Below are positions 43,759 to 52,827 of a DNA stretch of 64,000 nucleotides, piece by piece. The stretch's first letter is position 1. The number at the start of each line of letters is the position of its first letter. The notes beneath the pieces were generated by a model. It searched no databases, was not told the origin of the DNA, and saw nothing but the letters and a program-made list of their open reading frames with translations. The DNA comes from CAZRCZ01 sp964598765 (GTDB lineage Bacteria; Sumerlaeota; Sumerlaeia; MVZB01; JAJFLK01). Made by a program: the position numbers and the translations under genes. The DNA lies in contig CAZRCZ010000006.1 of NCBI GenBank assembly GCA_964598765.1, positions 116,432 to 180,431 on the forward strand, in the 5' to 3' direction.

Positions 43759-44649
43759 TTAGCGCATTCTCCGGCGCGCGCGCCAGCGAAAGTATCGGAC
43801 CAACTCCGTCGCGTAGGGACGCGCGGTTTGAAGCTCGATCAAACCGACCTCATGTTTGCGCAACAGTCTGCGAAGATCCTCACGTCTTCGGATTTGATTT
43901 TCCTTGTAGCGTCTTCGGAATTTCGCGTCGGCGGTGTCCACGATTTGGGTCCCTCCCGTCTCGGCGTCCACCACCTCCAGCAATCCGACGGCCGGGAGTT
44001 CTTCCTCCATCGGATCGCCAACCGCGACGGCAATGAGATCATGCTTTTGCGCCGCCGTTGCCAGAGATGATTCAAAATTCAACTCGAAGAAATCGGAAAG
44101 CAAAAAAACCACGGCCCGCCGAGCCAAAACATTGCGCAAATGATCCAATGCGAGTCCCAAATTCGTGCCGCGTCCCTTGGGTTGAAATCCCAAAACGTCG
44201 CGCACAAGGCGCAAGGTGTGGCGTTTTCCCTTCTGCGCGGGGACGACCAGCTCGAGGCGATCCGAACAAAGCAACAATCCCACGCGGTCATGGTTGGCGA
44301 TGGTGGCAAAGGCCAACACCGCGCTCAATTCCGCCATCAAATCGGATTTGAAATCTCCGCGCGTTCCGAACCGGCAGGAGGCGCTGACGTCGGCGACGAT
44401 AAAGACCGTCCTCTCCCGTTCCTCGCGGTAGCGCTTGACGTGCGCATCGCCCGCGCGCGCCGTCACGTTCCAATCAATGGATCGGATTTCGTCCCCGGGC
44501 ATGTAGGGGCGAACCTCCTCGAATTCCATTCCCTGTCCCTTAAAAACGCTGTGATATTCCCCCGCCATCCGGTCGCTGACCAAATGATTGGAAACGATTT
44601 CAATCCGGCGGACTTTGCGTTGAAGGGCTGAGACGGAGGTTTCGGCCAT
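43759..44649 (-). CDS. DUF58-domain protein (vWA-like) of the MoxR/Bat module
   Basis: A 296-residue soluble protein with the DUF58 hallmarks: GQGMEFEEVRPYMPGDEIRS (38-57), IDWNVTARAGDAHVK and a vWA-like fold with VFIVADVSASCRFGTRGDF, where the metal site is present in part (D-x-S-x-S). It is nearly always found next to a MoxR ATPase, as here (54 bp), and is thought to be its adaptor. The short repeat-like stretch between moxR and this gene is purine/pyrimidine biased. Confidence 0.9.
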   Translation of the reverse strand: MAETSVSALQRKVRRIEIVSNHLVSDRMAGEYHSVFKGQGMEFEEVRPYMPGDEIRSIDWNVTARAGDAHVKRYREERERTVFIVADVSASCRFGTRGDFKSDLMAELSAVLAFATIANHDRVGLLLCSDRLELVVPAQKGKRHTLRLVRDVLGFQPKGRGTNLGLALDHLRNVLARRAVVFLLSDFFELNFESSLATAAQKHDLIAVAVGDPMEEELPAVGLLEVVDAETGGTQIVDTADAKFRRRYKENQIRRREDLRRLLRKHEVGLIELQTARPYATELVRYFRWRARRRMR

Positions 44650-44650
44650 G

Positions 44651-44703
44651 AGGATTTTGAAGGATGAGAATGAGGAGGAGAAGGAGAAGGAGAATGATTG
44701 GGA
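44651..44703. repeat. Family F-like single arm (copy F4)
   Basis: Tandem GAATGAGGAGGAGAAGGAGA then AAGGAGAATGATTGGGATCA, in the gap between moxR and the DUF58 gene. The word set is close to the arms of copy F3. Confidence 0.55.
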
Positions 44704-45726
44704 TCAGGGAACCTCAACGTGATCGAACAGCAACCGGATGACGTCGTCGTCGGTTTTTTCCTCCGCCTCCGCCTCGTAGCTGACGACGATGCGGTGGCGA
44801 AGAATATCGGGGCCGATCAACTTCACGTCGTCCGGAATGACGTGCGCCCGGCGCGAAAGGAACGCCTGCGCTCGAGCGGCCTGACCCAGATAAATCGAGG
44901 CGCGCGGCGACGCGCCGTATTGCACGTAATTCTCGATCGGGACGCGATAGGCCTTCGGCTCACGCGTGGCCATCACTAAATCCACGATGTAATTCTTGAT
45001 TTTTTCGTCCATGTAGATCGCCTGAACGATCTTGCGCGCGCGGAGAAGGTCTTCCCCCTTGGCGACCGCGACCGTTGCGGGGGGCGGCGGTCCGGTCATC
45101 AAATCCAAAATGGTCCGCTCCTCCTCCTTGGAGGGATAGTTCACCGTCACCTTCATCATGAAGCGGTCAATCTGCGCCTCGGGCAGGGGATACGTTCCTT
45201 CCTGCTCGATCGGGTTTTGCGTCGCCATGACCATGAACGGAGAGGGCAGAGGGTAGGTTGCGTCGCCGATGGTGACCTGATGCTCCTGCATTGCTTCGAG
45301 CAACGCGCTTTGCACCTTGGCCGGAGCGCGGTTGATTTCATCGGCAAGAATCATGTTGGCGAAGATCGGCCCCTTGCGCGGCGTGAAAGTCGCGTTGCGC
45401 TGGTCGAAGATCAGCGTCCCGATTAAATCGGCGGGAAGCAGATCGGGCGTGAATTGAATCCGCTGAAATTGGACGTGAAGCGCTTGGCTCAGCGTCTTGA
45501 TCGTCAACGTCTTGGCCAAGCCCGGAACGCCCTCGATCAAGACGTGTCCGCCGGTCAGGAGCGCGACCAGAAGGCGGTCAATCATGGTTTGTTGGCCGAC
45601 GATCCTCTTGCGAAGCTCGGCGGTCAACGAGACGAGAAATTCCGACTCGCGCTGGACCGTTTCCTGCATGGCCATGAGGCCGGAAAAATCAAGCGGTCCG
45701 GTGGAAGTCGCCGTGGTGGTGGTCAT
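44704..45726 (-). CDS. moxR: MoxR-family AAA+ ATPase
   Basis: A 340-residue MoxR ATPase. Walker A is GVPGLAKT (66-73); ANMILADEINRAPAKVQSAL carries Walker B; MVMATQNPIEQEGTYPLPEA, with its sensor-1 asparagine, is the signature of the family. These ATPases act as chaperones that mature or activate vWA-domain partners, which here would be DUF58, BatA and BatB. It is the second gene of the run, 50 bp after htrA. The N-terminal Thr-rich lead (MTTTTATST) is unusual but unstructured. Confidence 0.94.
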   Translation of the reverse strand: MTTTTATSTGPLDFSGLMAMQETVQRESEFLVSLTAELRKRIVGQQTMIDRLLVALLTGGHVLIEGVPGLAKTLTIKTLSQALHVQFQRIQFTPDLLPADLIGTLIFDQRNATFTPRKGPIFANMILADEINRAPAKVQSALLEAMQEHQVTIGDATYPLPSPFMVMATQNPIEQEGTYPLPEAQIDRFMMKVTVNYPSKEEERTILDLMTGPPPPATVAVAKGEDLLRARKIVQAIYMDEKIKNYIVDLVMATREPKAYRVPIENYVQYGASPRASIYLGQAARAQAFLSRRAHVIPDDVKLIGPDILRHRIVVSYEAEAEEKTDDDVIRLLFDHVEVP

Positions 45727-45776
45727 GGCAATCGAACAACGCCTCCGCGATAATCAAAAATGAATCAACGCAAGGA

Positions 45777-47351
45777 TTACTTTTCGCCGCCCCGCTCGAT
45801 GGTCGTCAACATCCGGCGTCCGTCCTGCATGTAGCGGACGACGTGGGGACGATCCTTGGGAGCCTGCTCAATCGCCTTGTTGTAATCCTCCAGCGTCTTG
45901 ACCGTTTTGCGGTCCACCTCGATCACCACGTCGCCGACGTTGATTTTCGGATCGGATTTGGACGCGGCGGAGTTCGGTTCGATCTTGACGACCTCCAATC
46001 CCTCGACGCCCCCTTGCGAATAAGGCCGGAGTTGCAATCCGATTTCCCCTTTTGGTTCTTCCTTCTTTTTCTTTTCCGTCGGGGTCATCGCCTCGCGTCT
46101 TTGCTTCGCCAATTCGTCGCCGGAGGGGCGCTCGGCCACTTTCATCAACAGCGAAAGTTCCTTCACGTTCCCTTCCACGCTTCGCAGGACGGTCAGCTTG
46201 GCCGTCTCGCCGACCTTCTTTCCGGCGATGATGCCGAGCAGGTCGCCCGTTTGTTTGATCTTGACCCCGTCCACCTCGGTGATGATGTCATAGTTTTGGA
46301 CGCCGGCTTGTTCGGCGGGCGCGCCCGAGCGAACGTCGGTGACCGCGATCCCTTCCTTGATACCGTCGCCGATTCCCAGCGCCTTGCGAAGCTTGTCGTT
46401 CAGCGGGGACATTTCAATCCCGATGAATCCGCGTCGGACCTTTCCATTTTGGATCACCTGATCGGTGACGAACCGCGCGTCCTTGGAGGGAATCGCAAAA
46501 CCGATTCCCTGAAAGAAACCGGAATTCGTGGCGATGGCCATGTTGATTCCGATCAATTCGCCCTTGAGATTGACCAAAGCCCCGCCGCTGTTGCCCGGGT
46601 TGATCATCGCGTCGGTTTGAATGAGATGCTCGATGGGAACTTTTTCGATTTTGCGGGCTTTGGCGCTGATGATCCCCTGACTCACCGATCCGCGCAAATC
46701 GAGCGGGTTGCCGATGGCGACCACCCAATCCCCGATCCTCATCGAATCGCTGTCCCCCCAAGCCAAGGGTTTCAGGGGATGCTTGTCGGCGTCAATCTTT
46801 AAGACCGCCAAGTCAATCAATTCGTCCGTCGCAACCACTTTGACCTTCTCCGCCGGAATTTCCGTATCGTCATTCAAGACCACGGAAATTGTCCCGGGTT
46901 TGGCGTCGTCAATGATGTGGAGATTGGTGACGATGTAACCGTCTTCACTGATAACAACGCCCGAGCCTGAAGTTTTGGTTTCATACATGTCCTTGTGCGG
47001 GTCGCCGTCGGATTGCCCGCGGTCGTCGTTGTCCTCGTCCCCTTCCTTCCCGTCTTTGCCATCCGGCGAATGTTTGAAGAAGGGGCGGAGCGAGGGGTCT
47101 TGGAAGAACTTGTCCCCAAGCGGTCCCAGACGCTCGCGCATTTCCTTCAATTGCTCGCGGATGTCGGTCTTCACGTAAACCGAAACAACCGATGGAAGGG
47201 TCTTTTCGGCAATTTCCGCAAAGGTGTTCTGGGTCACGACGGGATTGACCTCGGAGGGAGCTTCCGCGCTGAACGCCGGGTTCCCAAGGGGAAAATCCCG
47301 ACCCAGCCAAAGGAGGGCGGCGGTCGCAATACCAAGCGCCAATCTCTTCAT
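45777..47351 (-). CDS. htrA: Do/DegP-type periplasmic serine protease (HtrA)
   Basis: A 524-residue protein from the ATG at 47351, which starts a signal peptide (MKRLALGIATAALLWLG). Protease triad: H145 in VTNLHIIDD, D180 in LIDLAVLKID and S255 in NPGNSGGALV. Two PDZ domains follow (GFIGIEMSPLNDKLRKALG; GVEGLEVVKIEPNSAA). A Lys/Asp/Gly-rich acidic stretch (about 95-120) lies between the start of the mature protein and the protease. DegP-like enzymes clear misfolded envelope proteins. Upstream in-frame ATGs (47387, 47459) give a poorer N-terminus. It leads the Bat run, but promoter evidence before it is lacking. Confidence 0.93.
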   Translation of the reverse strand: MKRLALGIATAALLWLGRDFPLGNPAFSAEAPSEVNPVVTQNTFAEIAEKTLPSVVSVYVKTDIREQLKEMRERLGPLGDKFFQDPSLRPFFKHSPDGKDGKEGDEDNDDRGQSDGDPHKDMYETKTSGSGVVISEDGYIVTNLHIIDDAKPGTISVVLNDDTEIPAEKVKVVATDELIDLAVLKIDADKHPLKPLAWGDSDSMRIGDWVVAIGNPLDLRGSVSQGIISAKARKIEKVPIEHLIQTDAMINPGNSGGALVNLKGELIGINMAIATNSGFFQGIGFAIPSKDARFVTDQVIQNGKVRRGFIGIEMSPLNDKLRKALGIGDGIKEGIAVTDVRSGAPAEQAGVQNYDIITEVDGVKIKQTGDLLGIIAGKKVGETAKLTVLRSVEGNVKELSLLMKVAERPSGDELAKQRREAMTPTEKKKKEEPKGEIGLQLRPYSQGGVEGLEVVKIEPNSAASKSDPKINVGDVVIEVDRKTVKTLEDYNKAIEQAPKDRPHVVRYMQDGRRMLTTIERGGEK

Positions 47352-47547
47352 CGGTGATTGATTGTTATGTATGGGGGAAAGTTTCATGGATAAACAGCTC
47401 CGGGGTGCGGTTCGTCTTTGCCGAGATGCGGATTTGCGCTTGCCTGAAGGAGGACGCAAAAGAATTTCGATCGCAGTTTATCATCCCGCGGAGGGGAATG
47501 AAACAATTTTATGCAGTGCAAACGGTTCGCGGTCCGCGCGGCCACCA

Positions 47548-48720
47548 TCAAACTGCGCCCGGCAAAGCGGCCTGCGCGGCGCGGCGCATCAGCGACGCAT
47601 AGCAATTTTCATATTGCGGGATGATGAGATCCGGCGAAAAGTGATCGATGATCCTTTGGCGCGACGCCTTGCCCATCTCCGTCCGCTTCGCCGGATTGCG
47701 CAATAACTCCAGCGCGCTCCGCGCCATTCCCTCATGATCGCCGACGGGATGAAGGAACCCGTTTTCCCCGTGGAGAACCACTTCGGGCAATCCTCCCGCC
47801 CGCGCGCCGATCACGGGCGTCTCGCACGCCATCGCCTCCGCCGCCGCCAATCCAAATGATTCCCCGTCGGAGGGGAACAGAAACAAATCGGCCACGGCAA
47901 ACAGGTCGCGGACTTCCTGACGCTCGCCGAGCCAAATGATTTTTTCGGCGACGCCAAGTTCTTCGGCCAGTTTCAATGCTCCCTCGCGGTCAGGTCCATC
48001 GCCAACGAGAAGCAGACGGGCGGGAACTTTTTCGCAAACTCCCGCGAACGCCCGAATCACGTCCCCCACGCGCTTGACCGGACGAAAATTGGAGACATGA
48101 AGGAGCAACGCCTCGTTTCCCGACGCGAATTGGGATCGAAGCGATTGATCCCGCCCCGGTTGAAAAATTTCGGGATCAACGAAATTGTAAATCACGTTGA
48201 GCCGCTCGCAGATGTCGAAGTGCCTGCAAGTCCGGTCCGAAAGCCAATTGGAAACGCAGGTCAATCCGTCGCTTTTATCCAAACCGAATTTGACGGCTGG
48301 CTGAAAGGAGGGAAGGTTTCCGACCAGCGTGATGTCGGTTCCATGCAGGGAGGTCAAGACCGGGACCCGTCGTCCTTCGCCGATCATTTCATTGGCGAGA
48401 AACGCGCAAACGGCGTGCGGAAGCGCGTAGTGGACGTGAAGCACGTCCAAGTCATGCTCGCGGATCACGTCGTAAATTCCGACCGATGCGCTGATTCCAT
48501 ACAATGCTCCGAGGAAAAGGGGATATTCCACCGTTTGAATCGGATGAATGAAAATGTTTTCGTGGTTCTCCTCCATCAGGCGGAACGGACGCGAGTGGCT
48601 GATGAAATGGATGGTGTGGCCCCTCCGCGCCAGATGGCGTCCCAATTCCGCCGCGACCACGCCGCTTCCGCCGTGGGTGGGGTAGCAAACGATGCCGATC
48701 TTGTAAGGACCGTTCTTCAT
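47548..48720 (-). CDS. bshA: BshA: N-acetyl-alpha-D-glucosaminyl L-malate synthase
   Basis: A 390-residue GT4 glycosyltransferase. It makes GlcNAc-malate from UDP-GlcNAc and malate, the first step to bacillithiol, a low-molecular thiol. BshA-specific blocks are visible: IGIVCYPTHGGSGVVAAELG (8-27), LDVLHVHYALPHAVCAFLAN, LTSLHGTDITLVGNLPSFQP and the GT4 donor site SDGESFGLAAAEAMACETPV. bshB and bshC are not in the window, so the full pathway is not shown. The gene starts 18 bp after the M16 protease stop, so the two are probably cotranscribed. A redox link to the Bat genes next door is possible but not proven. Confidence 0.88.
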   Translation of the reverse strand: MKNGPYKIGIVCYPTHGGSGVVAAELGRHLARRGHTIHFISHSRPFRLMEENHENIFIHPIQTVEYPLFLGALYGISASVGIYDVIREHDLDVLHVHYALPHAVCAFLANEMIGEGRRVPVLTSLHGTDITLVGNLPSFQPAVKFGLDKSDGLTCVSNWLSDRTCRHFDICERLNVIYNFVDPEIFQPGRDQSLRSQFASGNEALLLHVSNFRPVKRVGDVIRAFAGVCEKVPARLLLVGDGPDREGALKLAEELGVAEKIIWLGERQEVRDLFAVADLFLFPSDGESFGLAAAEAMACETPVIGARAGGLPEVVLHGENGFLHPVGDHEGMARSALELLRNPAKRTEMGKASRQRIIDHFSPDLIIPQYENCYASLMRRAAQAALPGAV

Positions 48721-48738
48721 TTCCGTCCCGTCGTCCGG

Positions 48739-51444
48739 TTAACGAGAGGTGAACAATTTGGCATCAACTTTCTCCGGGTCGCCAAGGACTGAGAAATCAA
48801 TTTTCTTGAGATAGCGCGCCGAAACCTCACGCACTTGGGCGGCGGTCACCGCGCTGATTTTATCCAAGGCGTGGTCCGCCTCCGACCAACCGGGTCCTGT
48901 CGCGTCGAAGAGAACCAGACTCGCCGCCTGACTCGCGTTGGTTTGTTTGCGCATCAAATCACTGGTGATCATCTCCTCGATTTTGTCTTTGAGTTCCTTG
49001 TCGGAAACCGGCTCCTTGGCGATCCGCTCAACCTCGTCGAGCATAACTTTAATGGCGTCGTTGGGCTTGACGGTGGTGACGTAGAGAACCCCGTAGTTGG
49101 AAAGACGTGAGCTGATCTGCGCGCTGACGGCATAACTCAAATTCCTCTTCGTCCGAACTTCCTCAAAGAGGCGGTCATCCAAGATCGAGAGCGCCACTTG
49201 GAGCGGGGCGTAATCGGGACTGGAAAGAGTCGGCGCGTCGAAACATCCGAAAACGTAGTTGGTCGGCAAGGCGCGTTTCTCGGTGAGCAATTCCGGTGCG
49301 GGCTTTTCCTTGCGCGCCATCGGTTGAGGTGTGTAGAGACCGGGAGGCAAATCCTTGAGTCCCGCGCGAATCAACTCCGTCAGCTTGCCTTTCTCCACGT
49401 TGCCGACGACGAAAAGCTTCATGCGGGACCGCAGGAACGTATCCTTGTGAATCCGCTTCAAATCGTTGGCGGTCAATCCCTTGATCGCCGATTCGACGCC
49501 TCCGGGGGGCGAAGCGTAGGGATGTCCCTTGAAGAAATTCCGTCCGGCCAGAATGGCAATGAAGGCGTCGGGGTGCTCCTCCAGCATTTTGATCGCGTTC
49601 AACCGCCGCTCGACTCCGAGTTTGACTTCCTCGTCCGACAAGAGAGGATGCGTCAAGGCGTCGGCGAAGATCGCAAAGTTTTTGTCGAGGTCGCGCGCCA
49701 GAGTTGACAGCCCGAAGACGGAATAGTCGTGTCGGGAATCGGCGGAAAGGCTCGCGCCGGTCCGCGCCAATTGGCGATTCACTTCTTCCTTGGGAAATGC
49801 CGCGCTTCCCTTGTCGAGCGTTTCGAGCAACAGAAGTTCCCGCCCCGCGTTCTCTCCCCCGTAGTATTGAAGTCCGCCGTAAATCGCCATCTGCGCAACG
49901 ACGATTTCATTGGCAGGATTATGGCGAAGAACCACCTTCAGCCCGTCCACGTCGAATTCCTCGGTCGTGACCGCGGCTTTGGCGGGTTTGGCCTCTTCTT
50001 TCTTGGCGAAGGCCGCCGCCGAAGAGCCGCTTTCGGGATGAATCACCTTGGCCGTTTTGGCGAATTCCATCTGCTTGAGATTGTCTTCGCTGACCAGTGC
50101 GGCTTCGATGCGGGCTTTGCCCTTGATGTAATTGCGAATGTAGCGAACCAAATCCTTCCGTCCGACTTTTCGCAAGTTATCGAGATAATTCGTGTAATAA
50201 TCCAATCCCGCGACCGACCACCAAAATCCGAGCGCGTGACAGAAGCTTGTCGTCTGCTCGCGCGAACGAACGTCGCCGATCTCCAGCATATTCTTGGCCG
50301 ATTGGATTTGTTCCTCGGTGATGTAGTCGGGGGAATCGAATTTTTCGATTTCGGCGCGGATCGCCGCCAGCGCCTTGTCCAGCCGATCGGAGGTGGTCGA
50401 GGCGGTCAGCGAGATCGGTCCCGTGAACGCGAGCGTGTGATAGGAAAGCCCGACTTCATCCACAAGGCCGCCGTCCACCAGCGTTTTTTGGAATTTGGAG
50501 TCGGGCTGATCGAGGATGTAGGAAAAGACGTCGGCGGCGTAAGTGTCCGCCTGATTCTTCCTCACGCTTGGACCGTGCCATGACATTTCAATCGAAATGG
50601 TTTTCACCGGGCCGACCACGGCGATTTGCTGGGTGTTTTTGATCGGGGACATCTCCGGCTCGGGCCATTGCTTGTGGGGATCGGCTGAGCGCGGCCAATC
50701 GCCGAACAATTCGCGCGCCATCTGGAAAACCTCATCGGGATTCACGTCCCCCGCGACGAAAAGCGCGCAATTGTTCGGAACGTAATAGCGTCGCTGGATC
50801 GTCTCCATCTGCTCGCGCGTCGTGTTGAGAATGACGTCGCGGTCCCCCAGCGGATTTTTCCGGCAAAAATTGTTCGACCACTGCAACCGGTCGGTCTCGC
50901 GCTCCAAATGAAAAACGGGATTGGCCTCGTTGCGGTCGAACTCGCCGAGGACCACGACGAATTCGCGCTTGAGTTCCTCCTCCTTAAAGAGAGGATGGAG
51001 AAGGGCGTCGCGCATGAAAACCGCGCCGTCGCGCAAATTCTTTTTGTGGACCGTCATGAAATAATTGACCGCTTCCTCGCCGGTCGAGCCGTTCCAATGC
51101 GCGCCGAGTTCCCGCAGGCGCTCCATGTATTTCTCCTGACTGGGAATCGCGGCGTTGGCCTTGAAAAACATGTGCTCGTAAAGATGCGAAAGCCCGCTGA
51201 ACTCCGGAGGCTCGGTGTAGGAGCCGTTCCGGGCGACGATCTCGATGGTGACCAACGGAAGGCCGTGATTCTCAACGGCCACGATCTCCATTCCATTGTT
51301 CAGTTTGGTGGACGAAATGCCGAACGGATTCGGCCCAGCGGCGGAGGACCGGAAGTGGGGGCATAAGCAGAGCATCAAGAGGAGGAAGATTGGGAGCCTC
51401 ATCCGGTTTGGCGCGGTTCGGTTGGGTTCGGGCGGTTGCTTCAT
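48739..51444 (-). CDS. M16-family zinc metallopeptidase (pitrilysin-like, two halves)
   Basis: From the ATG at 51444 (AAAGGTG 7 bp upstream) the protein has 901 residues with a signal peptide (MRLPIFLLLMLCLCPHFRSS near 15-34). The first half holds the inverted zinc motif HxxEH, with H87, E90 and H91 in LSHLYEHMFF, and EEAVNYFMTV downstream as the second-shell block. The second half (about 510-890) is the inactive partner domain (LKVVLRHNPANEIVVAQMAI, then YASPPGGVESAIKGLTANDL). Such proteins degrade peptides at the cell surface or in the periplasm. A 169-bp divergent gap separates it from the next gene. Confidence 0.92.
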   Translation of the reverse strand: MKQPPEPNRTAPNRMRLPIFLLLMLCLCPHFRSSAAGPNPFGISSTKLNNGMEIVAVENHGLPLVTIEIVARNGSYTEPPEFSGLSHLYEHMFFKANAAIPSQEKYMERLRELGAHWNGSTGEEAVNYFMTVHKKNLRDGAVFMRDALLHPLFKEEELKREFVVVLGEFDRNEANPVFHLERETDRLQWSNNFCRKNPLGDRDVILNTTREQMETIQRRYYVPNNCALFVAGDVNPDEVFQMARELFGDWPRSADPHKQWPEPEMSPIKNTQQIAVVGPVKTISIEMSWHGPSVRKNQADTYAADVFSYILDQPDSKFQKTLVDGGLVDEVGLSYHTLAFTGPISLTASTTSDRLDKALAAIRAEIEKFDSPDYITEEQIQSAKNMLEIGDVRSREQTTSFCHALGFWWSVAGLDYYTNYLDNLRKVGRKDLVRYIRNYIKGKARIEAALVSEDNLKQMEFAKTAKVIHPESGSSAAAFAKKEEAKPAKAAVTTEEFDVDGLKVVLRHNPANEIVVAQMAIYGGLQYYGGENAGRELLLLETLDKGSAAFPKEEVNRQLARTGASLSADSRHDYSVFGLSTLARDLDKNFAIFADALTHPLLSDEEVKLGVERRLNAIKMLEEHPDAFIAILAGRNFFKGHPYASPPGGVESAIKGLTANDLKRIHKDTFLRSRMKLFVVGNVEKGKLTELIRAGLKDLPPGLYTPQPMARKEKPAPELLTEKRALPTNYVFGCFDAPTLSSPDYAPLQVALSILDDRLFEEVRTKRNLSYAVSAQISSRLSNYGVLYVTTVKPNDAIKVMLDEVERIAKEPVSDKELKDKIEEMITSDLMRKQTNASQAASLVLFDATGPGWSEADHALDKISAVTAAQVREVSARYLKKIDFSVLGDPEKVDAKLFTSR

Positions 51445-51613
51445 GGAAACACCTTTCTTGAGGAGCAAGCGTTAGAATCAGCCCCGATAGGATAAGGGGA
51501 ACTCGCGGTCTAGGAAAGGAAAACCTTCCATACCGTGTGTGATACAAATTCGCTGATGCAATCGGAATCGGCGTTGATTACCATCGGCGGACTTAGGAAG
51601 AGGACGATGCTTC

Positions 51614-52825
51614 ATGCGATTCCGCGGATTGGTTCCCTGTATTTTCCTCGCCCACTGGGCATTGATGGGCGAGCGGCTTGACGCGCAAAAGGTCAACGAT
51701 TTCCCCTCGAAATCCGATCCGCTTCACGTCAAGGCCGAAAAATACGACGCAATCAATCGCGGCAATCATTGGAACGAGGGAACGATCATTCCCAACGTGA
51801 TCTTTCCTCCCGTCGGCAAGGAGATCCCCATCGTCGGCAGTCAGGAGGACTGCGCATTCCATACCGGCGGCTACCTCGCCACGCTCTCTTACCGTTACGC
51901 CGTAACCAAGGATGAGGAAGTCCGAAAGCTGGCCGATCAGGTCATGGTCGGGATTCTCAAATTGGAAAAAGTGACCGGACAAAGCGGTTGCGTGGCGCGG
52001 AGTTTCAACAAAACGGACAAGCCAAATCCGCACGAGGAATGGTTTTTCTTCCCGATGGAATGGCACGGCTCCAAGACGATGCCGGGTTATCGTTGGGAAG
52101 GGGATTTGAGCAGTGACCAATTCACGGGGTTGATTTACGGCGCGGAGCTTTATTGGGAACTTTGCGCCGACGATGTCCACAAGAAAATCGCCGCCGATTT
52201 CGTGGATCGCCTCGTCGGGCGATGCGTGGACAATGATTTCCGCATCGTGGATTCGGACAACAAGATGACGCTCTGGGGAAATTTTTGCCCCGATCTCCCG
52301 CACGAGAACATGAACGCCCTTCTCATCCTGTCGCACCTGAAGACGGCCTTCCGCATGACGGGAAACGACCGATATGCCAAAGCCTACGATTTCCTGATTA
52401 AGGGGCATCACTACGATGACGAGGCCATTCTCGCCAAGGTGCTCTGGCCTGCGGAACATCGCAACACGAGCGACGACGAGCTGGCGGCCATGGCGCTCTT
52501 TCACCTTATACGGTTCGAGGATGACCCTTCGCTTCTTCAAAAATACCGCATGAGCCTCAATCGTCATTGGTTTCTTTGGAAGAAGGACCACCAAGTTTTT
52601 TACGACATGCTCTATCAAGTTTTGACCGGCGAAAAAACAGTGGACGAGAAGACTCTCAAGATGATGAGTCAAGCGCGGACCGCGTGGCGAAGGCGGGCCA
52701 CCCTTAAGGTTCCTCCCTTGGACGAGACGGACGAAATTCGCGTGACCGCCGAAGAAGACGCAACATGGTATTTGCGCGATTATTGGATGGGACGATATTA
52801 CAAATTTTTTGATGAGAAGATGTGA
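51614..52825 (+). CDS. Secreted (alpha/alpha)-toroid-like protein of unknown function
   Basis: A 403-residue protein with a signal peptide (MRFRGLVPCIFLAHWALMG...DAQ). The rest is helical with conserved-looking Trp/His/Asp residues, for example GNHWNEGTIIPNVIF, SQEDCAFHTGGYLATLSYRY and RWEGDLSSDQFTGLIYGAEL. The pattern of helical hairpins recalls six-hairpin glycosidase-like proteins, but no family-specific catalytic pair can be named, so the fold guess is weak. It is followed 2 bp later by a formylglycine-enzyme-fold gene, so they probably act together. Confidence 0.5.
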   Translation: MRFRGLVPCIFLAHWALMGERLDAQKVNDFPSKSDPLHVKAEKYDAINRGNHWNEGTIIPNVIFPPVGKEIPIVGSQEDCAFHTGGYLATLSYRYAVTKDEEVRKLADQVMVGILKLEKVTGQSGCVARSFNKTDKPNPHEEWFFFPMEWHGSKTMPGYRWEGDLSSDQFTGLIYGAELYWELCADDVHKKIAADFVDRLVGRCVDNDFRIVDSDNKMTLWGNFCPDLPHENMNALLILSHLKTAFRMTGNDRYAKAYDFLIKGHHYDDEAILAKVLWPAEHRNTSDDELAAMALFHLIRFEDDPSLLQKYRMSLNRHWFLWKKDHQVFYDMLYQVLTGEKTVDEKTLKMMSQARTAWRRRATLKVPPLDETDEIRVTAEEDATWYLRDYWMGRYYKFFDEKM

Positions 52826-52827
52826 TA

